Shown in pieces: positions 53,491 through 62,018 of a DNA stretch of 64,000 bases (its first letter is position 1; each line of letters opens with the position of its first letter). The notes under the pieces were generated by a model. It was given only the letters and a program-made list of their open reading frames with translations. It was not told where the DNA came from and searched no databases. This DNA is from Bacteroidetes bacterium GWE2_42_24 (lineage in GTDB: Bacteria > Bacteroidota > Bacteroidia > Bacteroidales > TTA-H9): the NCBI GenBank assembly GCA_001768515.1, contig MEOA01000021.1:62001-126000 (forward strand). Reading direction: 5' to 3'. The translations under genes were made by a program, and so were the position numbers.

Positions 53491-54529
53491 ATGACATCGA
53501 CAACAAGGAAAAAAAACTGGAACAAACAGTGAAAAAATATCGACAGAATCTTCGGCTACTAAAACAGCCAATCCTTTGGTTTTCATAAGCCACGACACAA
53601 GAGATGCTGAACTGGCAGAAGAATTTAGCAATCTTCTAAAAAGTGCAAGTGCCGGTGGTCTAAAATCATTTCGTTCATCTGACAAAAAAGGCGCACAAGG
53701 AATTGAATACGGTTTGGATTGGTATCCTGCTATTATGGGAAAAATTGACGAAGCATCAGATGTTATTTGTCTTTTAACTCAACATAGTGTTGAGAGACCA
53801 TGGATACTATATGAAGCAGGTGTAGCTAAAGGGAAATTAGACAAAAAAGTAATTGGTATTGCAATGGGGATTCAGCATAGCATTGCATTTACAGGCCCTT
53901 TTGCGCAGTTCCAAAATAATGACGGATCTGTTGAATCAATAACAAAGCTAGTTATTGACTTAGTTAACAAGGTGCCTGGACTAGATCCAGAAAGAAGTTT
54001 TGTTGAGCAACTTGTGAAAGGGTTTCATGAAAAATCTGAGGAAATTATCTCAAATTATGTTGTGCCTTCAACACCAGTAGTACAAGAGACAAGCGATGTT
54101 ATGGTGGCAAAATTATTTGAAGAAGTCAAGATTATGTTTGAAAGATTGCCATCAAGAATTGATAACAGGATTGACCAAAATAATAGAAGAATAAATACGA
54201 AAAAGAACCTTGAGATCATTGATGAAAGTATGCATATTGCGATGAGGTCGCCTAATTCTGGCCTTGGATTTCTAATGGTGATTAGTTTTTTTAAGGATGA
54301 ATTTCCATGGGTTTATGAAATCGGTCTTGACACTTATCGTGGCGTTAAAAGAGCTAAAAATGATACCGAAAAGCAATTACTAATTGCCGATTTTAACGAA
54401 GTAATTGGACTTCTCGAACATCCGGTGATGCTAAAATTCTATGAGAATACTGAAAGTAGGTACCAACTAAGTAAAGCGTTAAAATACAATGTACACCGTT
54501 TCTTCAGCAAATTTATTAGTAGTGATTAA
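53491..54529 (+). CDS. TIR-domain protein, 5' end out of frame across an A8 tract
   Basis: The unbroken frame starts only at a TTG (53576), right inside the TIR fold (LVFISHDTRDAELAEEF). An ATG at 53491 opens a good N-terminus (MTSTTRKK) that shifts at AAGGAAAAAAAAC, where losing one A would join both parts. TIR domain about 30-140: ISHDTRDAELAEEF, SDVICLLTQHSVERPWILYE with the Glu expected for NADase activity, and a GIAMGI strand. The C-terminal ~170 residues are helical and unrecognised. TIR NADases are abortive-infection effectors in many defence systems. It could be slippage-expressed, inactivated, or a homopolymer sequencing error. Confidence 0.8.
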
Positions 54530-54721
54530 TTGAACGAATATTAATAATAAAGAAGGAGTTACCAATAACAAAGGTGTTGGGTAATAAGAGGTTTCGTGTT
54601 AAAAGAGCATTCTGTCCCATTTAAACTTTAGAATAGCTTGACGGTGATGACTCCGTAATTCATTGCGGCCGCTACACTCGAACGTTATAATGTAAAAAAC
54701 TAAAATTAAATACATAATACA

Positions 54722-55558
54722 ATGAGAAAAAGAGTACATTTTTTCGCAGCCACCATTTTAATAAGTTTATTAACTAGTTGTGGTGGAGTTGAGCAAAAAG
54801 AATATGATGCCTTAAAAACTGAAAATGAAAATCTAAAAAGGGAGATTGAAGAGTTACAATTCGGTCCTGAAAGATTGCTGAATAAAGCTAAAGTATACAT
54901 TGATAATAAGGATTTTGAGAAAGCTAAAGCAGAACTTCAAACGTTACTTGACAAACACCTCGGATCTCAACAAGCGAACGATGCCAAAAAACTTTTAATT
55001 ATTGTAGAGAATGGGATTAAAGATCAAATATTAGCTGAAGAAAAGGCGATTGCAGAAAAGGAAAGGGTAGAAAAAGAAAGAATTGCTAATGCAACAAAAA
55101 AATTGCATAAGAAATATGATGATGTTAATGAAATAACCTGGTACAGAGATAAATCTTCACCGGCCTTTGTGAACTACAATGGCTTTTATGTTTATATTGG
55201 ACAAACAAACGGAAGTAAACCCTGGTTGAGACTTGCGATACAATACGCTTCAGATGATTGGTTATTCATTGAAAGTTATATTATAAAAGTAGATGGTAAA
55301 ACTTTTACTATTTCTGAAGATTCCTATGGGGAAATCAAAACTGACAACGGCAGTGGGGGCATTTGGGAATGGTTAGATAGAAAGGTGGGTAGTTCTGAAT
55401 ATGAAATTATCAAAGCGGTTTCGCAAGGAAAAGAGGTTAAAATTAGGTTTTCTGGAAAAGATTATCATAAGGACAAGACGATAACTGAACAACAAAAAAC
55501 TGCATTAAGGAATGTCCTGGATGCTTATGAAGCACTTGGTGGAGATACTACATTTTAA
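54722..55558 (+). CDS. Prophage-encoded lipoprotein with coiled coil
   Basis: 278 residues. Lipobox ISLLTSCGG (Cys about 20), then a short coiled coil (EYDALKTENENLKREIEELQ), a TPR-like pair of helices (ARVYIDNKDFEKAKAELQTL type, about 58-95), a second charged helix (AEEKAIAEKERVEKERIANA) and a C-terminal beta domain (WYRDKSSPAFVNYNGFYVYI ... WLFIESYIIKVDG). The likely site is the outer or cytoplasmic membrane. As lysogenic cargo it might alter the surface and block superinfection, an inference. No promoter stands out in the 190 bases upstream. Confidence 0.78.
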   Translation: MRKRVHFFAATILISLLTSCGGVEQKEYDALKTENENLKREIEELQFGPERLLNKAKVYIDNKDFEKAKAELQTLLDKHLGSQQANDAKKLLIIVENGIKDQILAEEKAIAEKERVEKERIANATKKLHKKYDDVNEITWYRDKSSPAFVNYNGFYVYIGQTNGSKPWLRLAIQYASDDWLFIESYIIKVDGKTFTISEDSYGEIKTDNGSGGIWEWLDRKVGSSEYEIIKAVSQGKEVKIRFSGKDYHKDKTITEQQKTALRNVLDAYEALGGDTTF

Positions 55559-55592
55559 AAGCCCCCACTCTGTGCTTTTCGATTTCTCTTCC

Positions 55593-55690
55593 CCCAACTG
55601 TTAAAATTCCCAAAAACTGTTGACTTTCTCCAAAACTGTATTATCTTTGTCGCAAAGCTATAATTCAACACATTGATTTGCAGTTTTTTA
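55593..55690 (+). promoter_or_regulatory. Repeated promoter/leader element, copy 2
   Basis: CCAACTGTTAAAATTCCC, then TTG at 55620-55622, 19-base spacer, TATCTTTG (55642-55649), then a diverged distal block (AAAGCTATAATTCAACACATTGAT). A perfect Bacteroidota promoter. It precedes the Panacea-type pair. Confidence 0.82.
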
Positions 55691-55822
55691 ATTAACCATT
55701 CGTTAGTTAATCAGGTTTTTGCTGAATTCGAGGTAGCATGATACTTGCATATGAAAAACGGAAATGGAAAAGAGCAAAAAATCTACTTTATAGTTATTAA
55801 ATTTAGATTAATTCATACAGAT

Positions 55823-56272
55823 ATGGTTTACAATGTTTTAGATATCGCAAACAAAATTTTAGTTCAACCTTTGAAATCTGAAGGAGATGAATTAATAACA
55901 AACATGAAACTTCAAAAACTGCTATACTACATGCAAGGATTTCATTTAGCGCTGTTTGACGGAAATCCCCTCTTTGATGAAGAAATCGAAGCCTGGATGT
56001 ATGGTCCTGTTGTTCCATCTATGTATAGGCATTTTAGTAAATACACTAATAATGGAATAAAGCCAGATGTTTTGTTAGACCAAGTAATCTCGTTAACTAA
56101 TGATGAAGAAGCATTATTTAAAGAGGTATTTAGGGTTTATGGAGCCTATTCGGCTATTGGGTTAATGCAATTAACTCACTCAGAAGAGCCTTGGAGTTCT
56201 GTCAGTACCGGGCAAGGGTCTATCATAACTAAAGATGTTATGACCTCCTTCTTTAAAACACGTTTCAAGTAA
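55823..56272 (+). CDS. Panacea-domain (SocA-like, DUF4065) antitoxin
   Basis: 149 residues from the ATG at 55823 (MVYNVLDIANKI). Panacea motifs: NMKLQKLLYYMQGFHLALFD, EEIEAWMYGPVVPSMYRHFS and the C-terminal GLMQLTHSEEPW segment. These proteins act as antitoxins for unrelated toxins in PanAT systems. The next gene starts 2 bases after the stop, the spacing of a toxin-antitoxin pair. A longer frame upstream (from 55745) would add a poor 26-residue tail and is not preferred. Confidence 0.88.
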   Translation: MVYNVLDIANKILVQPLKSEGDELITNMKLQKLLYYMQGFHLALFDGNPLFDEEIEAWMYGPVVPSMYRHFSKYTNNGIKPDVLLDQVISLTNDEEALFKEVFRVYGAYSAIGLMQLTHSEEPWSSVSTGQGSIITKDVMTSFFKTRFK

Positions 56273-56274
56273 GT

Positions 56275-56709
56275 ATGAAAAGGAAAAAAACCGAACCACA
56301 CCAGAACAGATTTGAAATAAAAGAGCCTGAAAAATCAACCCAAATTAATAAAGCTGATCTTCATGATGAAGACAACTATCCTTTATTCTGTTTCAAGTAC
56401 TTAAGCGATCGCTCATTTAATAAATGTCGTGATCATCAGTTCTTTATTAAGTATTTAAAGCGACTTCAAAGCCTCTCAAGTTTGGGATGGGCAAAGATCA
56501 GAGAATCGGACAAACATTCATTTGGAATGGAAAAGATTCCGATTCGTGAGATAAAACCTAATTGTCCAATTTGCGTTACACCAGATGTTACTCACCTTCA
56601 TGCCTTTAGGGCGATCGGAGACAATCGGCCGTTTCTTGGTCTGCAAAATGGTCGTGTTTTCCAAGTCTTCTTTATAGAAACACATTTCGGAGACATCTAT
56701 GATCACTGA
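56275..56709 (+). CDS. Putative toxin of the Panacea pair
   Basis: 144 residues. A charged N-terminal arm (1-40) precedes a small alpha/beta domain (FIKYLKRLQSLSSLGWAKIR, then a C-terminal GLQNGRVFQVFFIETHFG strand-rich end). I do not recognise the family, though the fold hints at a RelE-like ribonuclease. Function as a toxin is inferred from the tight pairing with the Panacea gene. Confidence 0.65.
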   Translation: MKRKKTEPHQNRFEIKEPEKSTQINKADLHDEDNYPLFCFKYLSDRSFNKCRDHQFFIKYLKRLQSLSSLGWAKIRESDKHSFGMEKIPIREIKPNCPICVTPDVTHLHAFRAIGDNRPFLGLQNGRVFQVFFIETHFGDIYDH

Positions 56710-56769
56710 TATCAGAATCTTTATATCTTCCAAATCTAACATTCGACTCAAGTATTCTTTTCCCTCTCC

Positions 56770-56886
56770 CCCAACTGTTGAAATTTCCTAAAAGTAGTTG
56801 ACTCTCTCCAAAACTGTATTATCTTTGTACTGTCCTTAGTCTACCATCCGCCAACACAAGCTAAGTACATTGAGTTTTTACTATAA
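56770..56886 (+). promoter_or_regulatory. Repeated promoter/leader element, copy 3 (structural operon promoter)
   Basis: CCAACTGTTGAAATTTCC, TTG at 56798-56800, 19-base spacer, TATCTTTG (56820-56827), then AAGCTAAGTACATTGAG. It shares its 5' half with copy 2 and its 3' half with copy 1, and drives the structural block. Confidence 0.82.
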
Positions 56887-56890
56887 GGGG

Positions 56891-56967
56891 AAACCCCTTG
56901 CGTTCCTTCCCGGGCAACCGGGAAACTCCTTGGCGGGAGTGGTAGGCGGCGCAAGGGGTTTTTTCTA
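56891..56967 (+). ncRNA. Three-way-junction leader RNA with U-tract (attenuator or antiterminator-like)
   Basis: AAACCCCTTGCG (56891-56902) pairs perfectly with CGCAAGGGGTTT (56950-56961). The enclosed loop holds TTCCCGG-GCAA-CCGGGAA (56907-56924, a GNRA tetraloop) and ACTCC/GGAGT (56925-56940). T's follow the closing stem, as in a terminator. It lies between promoter copy 3 and the first structural-block gene, 15 bases before its start. Confidence 0.7.
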
Positions 56968-56981
56968 TAGGAGAATAAACA

Positions 56982-57338
56982 ATGAGTCCCAAAACGAACG
57001 AGGTCACCCTCCCGACCACAATCAACATTGAGCGCCTGCACGCCCTCAGAAACCTGATCGTAAACCATCGGATGCTCGATTCCGATACTTACGATTTCAA
57101 AGAAACCCCCATCACCGAAACCCTGAAAATGCTGCTGCATGTTTTCATGGAAAGCGACTGGCCAACGATTGTCACTAAAAATGACCGCTCAGCCATCGAC
57201 GATCATTTCTGGATGGCTTATGACACTGCAAGCTACATCGAGCATCTGGACGACCCATCTGACGAGAAAGACACAATGCTGATGACCATCGACCAGTTGA
57301 TACAACTGGTAACCCAATTACAGGAGGAAGCATCATGA
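56982..57338 (+). CDS. Phage protein, first gene of the structural block
   Basis: 118 residues; TTINIERLHALRNLIVNHRM and a helical C-terminus (TIDQLIQLVTQLQEEAS). GGAG-like bases 9 bases before the ATG. Not recognised. It overlaps the next gene by 4 bases. Confidence 0.65.
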   Translation: MSPKTNEVTLPTTINIERLHALRNLIVNHRMLDSDTYDFKETPITETLKMLLHVFMESDWPTIVTKNDRSAIDDHFWMAYDTASYIEHLDDPSDEKDTMLMTIDQLIQLVTQLQEEAS

Positions 57339-57529
57339 ACCAGACAAATGAAAAACCACGTTTCTTCCGCAACAACAATTACATCGATCTGCCACAGAAC
57401 CGTACCATCGAGCCGGGAAGCCTATGGAAAGAAACCGACGGCATGATGATCCTGGTTGATGACGACGATTTTGTTTGCATCAGTCCTTACAAGGCTGATG
57501 ACTTTAAAGAAGTTCAGCCTAGGGAATAA
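57335..57529 (+). CDS. Small phage protein
   Basis: 64 residues, ATGA overlap with the previous stop. Contains FFRNNNYIDLPQNRTIEPGS and an acidic patch VDDDDFVCIS. Not recognised. A terminator follows. Confidence 0.6.
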   Translation: MNQTNEKPRFFRNNNYIDLPQNRTIEPGSLWKETDGMMILVDDDDFVCISPYKADDFKEVQPRE

Positions 57530-57549
57530 GATCCATTAAGCTGAAGCAC

Positions 57550-57612
57550 GGATCCCGGAACCTGACAACCAAAAGAAATGGGGTGGTTGTTGTGGACCGG
57601 GATTTTTTGTTG
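57550..57612 (+). terminator. Long-stem intrinsic terminator
   Basis: ATCCCGG...TGACAACCA pairs with TGGTTGTTG...CCGGGAT with small bulges, then TTTTTTG. It ends the two-gene unit behind the leader RNA. Confidence 0.8.
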
Positions 57613-57733
57613 TTTCACAATTAGATTGCAATATTAAGAGAGTTTAGATTTTTTTAATAAATTATTACACAGTAATCAGAATATATTCTACATTTTCCAT
57701 TATATTTGTTCCACGAATTAAAACCCCTGACCC

Positions 57734-58294
57734 GTGGAACACAGCGTTGTAATCCGACTCAAACCCTATTTGAAAGAATTCATCACTCATCGTTTTGGGT
57801 CGGAGCTCTCCTCGCGTAAGAATGTGGTGGGGATCCTGTTGCAGCAATTTATCACATACACCCCTTCGGGAAGCTGCCAAAGGGAAGCCACAGGTCCTGA
57901 TTGCATGGTGATCCCGCTGGTGAGCGGCCCGGCCTACAACCCCAGGCGTGGTAATGTCTGGATTAGCCCACGCCACCAGAAAGAACTCGAGCGGGTGATC
58001 TACCAGCTTTTCAGGTCAACCTTCTTTACATACATGGACGATCGTAGCCGGTATATCGACATGATGCAGGAAGGAACCATCAAGGACTGCATCCTTCAGT
58101 TCTGTATCGACTTTGGACTCAGCCCTGACAATGTACAGTATGATACACTAAAGAAAGCATGGTATCGGCACCGTAAACATAAAGAGCACATTCTTCAGTC
58201 TAAAAAAAAAGCTGAAAAGAACGGCCTTAATCTGTCCCTTTTTCGTCCCCTGATATTCATTCAAACTCAATATGAACCACTATACTCCATTTAA
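57734..58294 (+). CDS. Phage protein, structural-block gene
   Basis: 186 residues. GSELSSRKNVVGILLQQFIT, then a basic C-terminal region (KAWYRHRKHKEHILQSKKKA). A TATATTTG -7 box at 57701-57708, without a good -33, suggests its own promoter. Not recognised. It overlaps the next gene by 23 bases. Confidence 0.65.
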   Translation: MEHSVVIRLKPYLKEFITHRFGSELSSRKNVVGILLQQFITYTPSGSCQREATGPDCMVIPLVSGPAYNPRRGNVWISPRHQKELERVIYQLFRSTFFTYMDDRSRYIDMMQEGTIKDCILQFCIDFGLSPDNVQYDTLKKAWYRHRKHKEHILQSKKKAEKNGLNLSLFRPLIFIQTQYEPLYSI

Positions 58295-58796
58295 CATTGA
58301 GGGGCTCAACAAGATAGAGCTTGTTGAAGCTAGTATGGTATTGAATATCACACCTGGGGATGTACTCACAGGTGCACCTGTTCGATTGGTTTTGCAATTC
58401 GGTGCTTCATTTGAGGCCATACCGATGGTAAAGGGTTCAGGGCAGTTTACCGAAGAACACCAACGCGATAGTTCGGGTGATCACTTCATGCAGAACATAG
58501 CCTTTAGCCATGCAAAAAACAGAAAAGAGGCAGATACCTGGTTGTTGACAAACCAACACAAAGATTTTATTGTAAAGGTAACTGATCGTAACCTCAATAT
58601 CCGCATCATTGGTTCAATTGAAAGCCCTGCCAGACTTTCAGCCCCGATGAACAACCCCGCCTCTGGAAGGAACGAATACGCCTTTACATTCTATGCCGAG
58701 TCAGACGACCGGGTTCCCTACCTTCAGGATGGAGAGGCGGTAACCAATGCCGGGAAAAGTTTCTCAACCGATTTTTCAACTGATTTTTCATTATGA
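58272..58796 (+). CDS. Probable phage virion-associated protein
   Basis: 174 residues, mostly beta-rich (INKIELVEASMVL-type strands, FTFYAESDDRVPYLQDG). Position among structural genes and overlaps on both sides (23 and 4 bases) support a structural role; no family recognised. The Ser/Phe-rich tail (SFSTDFSTDFSL) is low-complexity. Confidence 0.65.
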   Translation: MNHYTPFNIEGLNKIELVEASMVLNITPGDVLTGAPVRLVLQFGASFEAIPMVKGSGQFTEEHQRDSSGDHFMQNIAFSHAKNRKEADTWLLTNQHKDFIVKVTDRNLNIRIIGSIESPARLSAPMNNPASGRNEYAFTFYAESDDRVPYLQDGEAVTNAGKSFSTDFSTDFSL

Positions 58797-59170
58797 ATAA
58801 ACAAGAATTTGTAGCCCTGGTTGCTGATAAATTAACAGTTACTAATCCTGGCGATATTACCGCCCAGAAGATTAAAGATGTGTTTGACACTTTGGCATCG
58901 ATAGTGTTCGACGAGATCAAAATGGTGAACCATGTTGAAGCGGCCACAGGAACACTCACTGCAGATGTGCCAACTGATATCGAATTCTCCCTGGCATTCA
59001 GCAATACCGAATATGCAATTGCATACCGGGCACTCGATGCACTGGGACAAAAGGTAGATTGTACCATCGTGAAGTATGCCAATAAAATTACAGTGACAGC
59101 TCTTGAGAGCGATGTGACGTTTGATTTTATTGCCTCCAGAGCAACCATCAGTCTGGAGCAACCGACATAA
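58793..59170 (+). CDS. Phage protein, structural-block gene
   Basis: 125 residues. N-terminal helices (NKQEFVALVADKL) then a beta-rich part (AIAYRALDALGQKVDCTIVK). Not recognised. A terminator about 110 bases downstream closes this unit. Confidence 0.65.
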   Translation: MNKQEFVALVADKLTVTNPGDITAQKIKDVFDTLASIVFDEIKMVNHVEAATGTLTADVPTDIEFSLAFSNTEYAIAYRALDALGQKVDCTIVKYANKITVTALESDVTFDFIASRATISLEQPT

Positions 59171-59280
59171 CACAAGTAGTATTAATGTAAATTTTTCTCA
59201 TAATTTTTGATTTTGGTTAATTCATAATCAATAGTCGTAAGCGACATTTTGTTGAGTTAGATTCCGATTGATTATGGACG

Positions 59281-59313
59281 AAAGGCCACGCCGGGAGGTG
59301 CGGCCTTTTTGTT
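59281..59313 (+). terminator. Intrinsic terminator before the capsid module
   Basis: AAAGGCCACGCC pairs with GGTGCGGCCTTT (one mismatch) and T's follow. The capsid protease gene starts about 55 bases downstream, so it begins a new unit. Confidence 0.85.
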
Positions 59314-59365
59314 GTGTCCTTTTGCTTTGGTTTTCAGGTAATCATTTTTGCATCAAAATGTGAAT

Positions 59366-60268
59366 ATGAAAATCACAGTACTTTCATCGCTGCTGAGAGA
59401 ACCCTTCATGATCGATCTGGGCTTTGCCCTCGACAGCGGTATTCTGGTGCAGCAGCTCATCGATCACGATGTGCGGAAATTTTCGCCCCGCGAGAGCTTC
59501 ACCCTTCGCTATTTTATACCCTCGTTTGCCGAGAACGATCCCAGTGCTGATCCTGACGGTAGTTCTACCCCGCCGGAGAATCAACCTGCTGGCATTATTG
59601 CCATGGTTCCCCTTCATGGAAGCATGCTGAAATATGGCACCATGTGCAGTTATGGCACCACAGAGATTGCCGAATATCTGCGTATGGCTCTGTCAGATGA
59701 GCGAGTCATCGGCGTTCTGCTTGATGTAGATACCCCGGGAGGATCAGTCAACAGTATCCCGCCTTTGGTTGATGTGCTTTCTCATCGCACTAAACCCGTT
59801 TTGGCACATGTTGACAGCTGCGCATCGGCAGGCCTTTTCACATCCGTTTTCTGCGACGAGATCATGGCAAACAATGATATCTCTGCCCGAATCGGATCGG
59901 TGGGTGTAGAGATGAACTTTGCCGACATGCGACCATATTGGGAAGCCCAGAAGGTAGTCTTCCACACTATCCGCCCACCTGAAAGCGCAGAAAAGAACAG
60001 GGTGTTCGAGCTTGCCCTCGAAGGCAAGTACGAACAGATCACCCAGGAAATGCTCTCTCCCATGGCCCGACGCTTCCAACAGGAAGTGCGCAGCCATCTT
60101 CCCGGGCTCAAGGAAGAGCCTGGTGTACTCACCGGTGCAACCTTCGACGCCACCCGGTCCCTGGAACTTGGCCTCATCCATTCCATTGGCAACCGCCGCG
60201 CTGCCATCGCCCGCCTCAGCGAGTTGGCACTGCAATACGATGTGAACAGTTTAATCAACAATCCATAA
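59366..60268 (+). CDS. S49-family phage capsid maturation protease
   Basis: 300 residues from the ATG at 59366. SppA/ClpP-like fold: GVLLDVDTPGGSVNSIPPLV, DSCASAGLFTSVFCDEIMA with the nucleophile Ser near residue 154, then IGSVGVEMNF; a Lys near 210 (SAEKNR) is a candidate general base. In many phages such proteases cleave scaffold and capsid proteins during head maturation. The next gene, a probable capsid protein with a scaffold-like N-terminus, starts 11 bases later and is its likely substrate. Confidence 0.9.
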   Translation: MKITVLSSLLREPFMIDLGFALDSGILVQQLIDHDVRKFSPRESFTLRYFIPSFAENDPSADPDGSSTPPENQPAGIIAMVPLHGSMLKYGTMCSYGTTEIAEYLRMALSDERVIGVLLDVDTPGGSVNSIPPLVDVLSHRTKPVLAHVDSCASAGLFTSVFCDEIMANNDISARIGSVGVEMNFADMRPYWEAQKVVFHTIRPPESAEKNRVFELALEGKYEQITQEMLSPMARRFQQEVRSHLPGLKEEPGVLTGATFDATRSLELGLIHSIGNRRAAIARLSELALQYDVNSLINNP

Positions 60269-60279
60269 ATCCCATAGCT

Positions 60280-61917
60280 ATGAACCCAAAATGGAACCGT
60301 GTAATGAAAGCCGCTCTCGGCCTGATCGGGATGTCATCCTTCACCCTGAAGGATGGCAAGCTTGATCTTCCTGAAGAGAAGCGTACCAAACTCGAGAGCT
60401 CGTTTGGTAAGCCCTTTACCCAATCGCTCGAAAAACATCTGGCCGAAACAGAGGCCGGAACCACTACCGAAGAAGCCGAACTCAACGATGCCGAGTTCCA
60501 GGCTCTGACCACTGAACTAATGAACGAGGCTATGCAGGCTCTCCAGAGTCAGGTTTCCACCCTCCAGGCAAAAGTCGATGAAGCTGCCGCCACTATTGCA
60601 GCGCAAAAGGAAACCATCGGAATTCTGGCTGCACAACCAGAGCCTGACGTGCCGGCCACCAATGCCACTAATCCCCACGCAATGAATACAGCTCCTTTCA
60701 AACCCGACATGACCCTGGTCCATAATCGTATGTGGGAAGCCCAACAAAAGGGCATGTCGTTCGAGATGGCTGATGCCACCATGCAAATTGATGCTATTAA
60801 GACAGAATTCGCAAAGATTCCGGCTGGTGAACTCACTCGCATCAAGAAAAAGCTGGTTGATCGCACAGAGACTATGAAGTACATGACTTCAGTGCAGACT
60901 TCCGAAAGTGTTTATCGTGCTGCACAAGCCTCAATGACTCATGTGGTACAACAGATGATCGGTGCCTGGACTCCTTTAGGTCAGGCCACCTTCACTCCGA
61001 TGTCTATTCCCATGCGCCATCACAAGATCAACGTACCTTTGGTTCCTGCAGAAGTAATCGATACTTGGCTTGCTAAGCTTTACGATGAAAGTAAAACTCC
61101 GGCTCAAATGCCGCTGGTAACCTTCATGATGGACATCATCATTGATAAAGCAATGGATGATCGTGAAATGCTCCAGGTGATGATCGGAGAGTACGTAGCC
61201 TACGACTCAACACCCGCAGATGGCACCCCGGGGCAGGCTACTGAAAAATCGGTTGACGGTCTGCTTACACTCTTACGCAAGGAGTATGAGAATCCTGACA
61301 CTAAAATTCATTTTGTTATCCTTGGGGAAATCACTGAGGCTAACGTGGTGGACAAAATGAAGAAATTTCGCAAATCACTGCCACGCGAGCTCATCCGCAA
61401 AAAAATGGATGTGCTGATCAGCGAAGATCTTCGCGGGATGTACAAGGATTCTTACCAGACATTGTTTCCCAATACAAAGAACGAGGATGAAAACAACTTC
61501 CGTCTTGATCATTCACAGCTCAAGCTGTCCGCCGTTGATTCGCTCAGCGGTCTGAAGTCATTCTTCGTCACCCCGTTGGACAACCTCTTACTGATTCGTG
61601 ATAAGAACAAACCAGGCTCCATTATCCGCATTGACACCCTGCACTATAAAGTGTTCATCTATGGTGAATGGTCAGAGACTTACGGATTCGGATGGAAAGA
61701 AGCTATCGTAGCCTACATTGATCCTTTCTGGGTACTTGATGGCTATGCCAAGAAAAATGATGCTTCAAAGCTTCATTTTAAAATGCTCGAGGATACCGGT
61801 GCCGACGATCTGAATGAAGCCAAGCTCGCCGATTACAAAACCGCAATCTCGGCTGCTACAGAAATTCCCGATATGGCCGCTCTGCAGACCATCATCGATA
61901 CGGTGAATGCTGCTTAG
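60280..61917 (+). CDS. Probable major capsid protein with N-terminal scaffold-like region
   Basis: 545 residues. Residues 1-130 are charged and helical with a coiled coil (LQSQVSTLQAKVDEAAATIA), like a fused scaffolding domain; the linker is rich in Ala/Pro/Asn. The main part (about 140-520) reads as a capsid-type alpha/beta protein: DKAMDDREMLQVMIGEYVAY, PLDNLLLIRDKNKPGS, FIYGEWSETYGFGWKEAIVA. Placement right after the protease supports the call, but no family motif proves it. Confidence 0.75.
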   Translation: MNPKWNRVMKAALGLIGMSSFTLKDGKLDLPEEKRTKLESSFGKPFTQSLEKHLAETEAGTTTEEAELNDAEFQALTTELMNEAMQALQSQVSTLQAKVDEAAATIAAQKETIGILAAQPEPDVPATNATNPHAMNTAPFKPDMTLVHNRMWEAQQKGMSFEMADATMQIDAIKTEFAKIPAGELTRIKKKLVDRTETMKYMTSVQTSESVYRAAQASMTHVVQQMIGAWTPLGQATFTPMSIPMRHHKINVPLVPAEVIDTWLAKLYDESKTPAQMPLVTFMMDIIIDKAMDDREMLQVMIGEYVAYDSTPADGTPGQATEKSVDGLLTLLRKEYENPDTKIHFVILGEITEANVVDKMKKFRKSLPRELIRKKMDVLISEDLRGMYKDSYQTLFPNTKNEDENNFRLDHSQLKLSAVDSLSGLKSFFVTPLDNLLLIRDKNKPGSIIRIDTLHYKVFIYGEWSETYGFGWKEAIVAYIDPFWVLDGYAKKNDASKLHFKMLEDTGADDLNEAKLADYKTAISAATEIPDMAALQTIIDTVNAA

Positions 61918-61921
61918 ACTA

Positions 61922-61960
61922 AATTGTACCAGGGAGGTAACATACATCCCTGGTACAATT
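61922..61960. terminator. Perfect hairpin after the capsid gene
   Basis: AATTGTACCAGGGA pairs perfectly (14 bp) with TCCCTGGTACAATT around an 11-base loop. There is no T-run after it, so it may be a partial terminator or an mRNA-stabilising hairpin that helps keep capsid message abundant. Confidence 0.6.
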
Positions 61961-62018
61961 AACCTGATCAGCCAAACAATTCACACATTATCACAATAAT
62001 AATTAGACACTCCTACGT

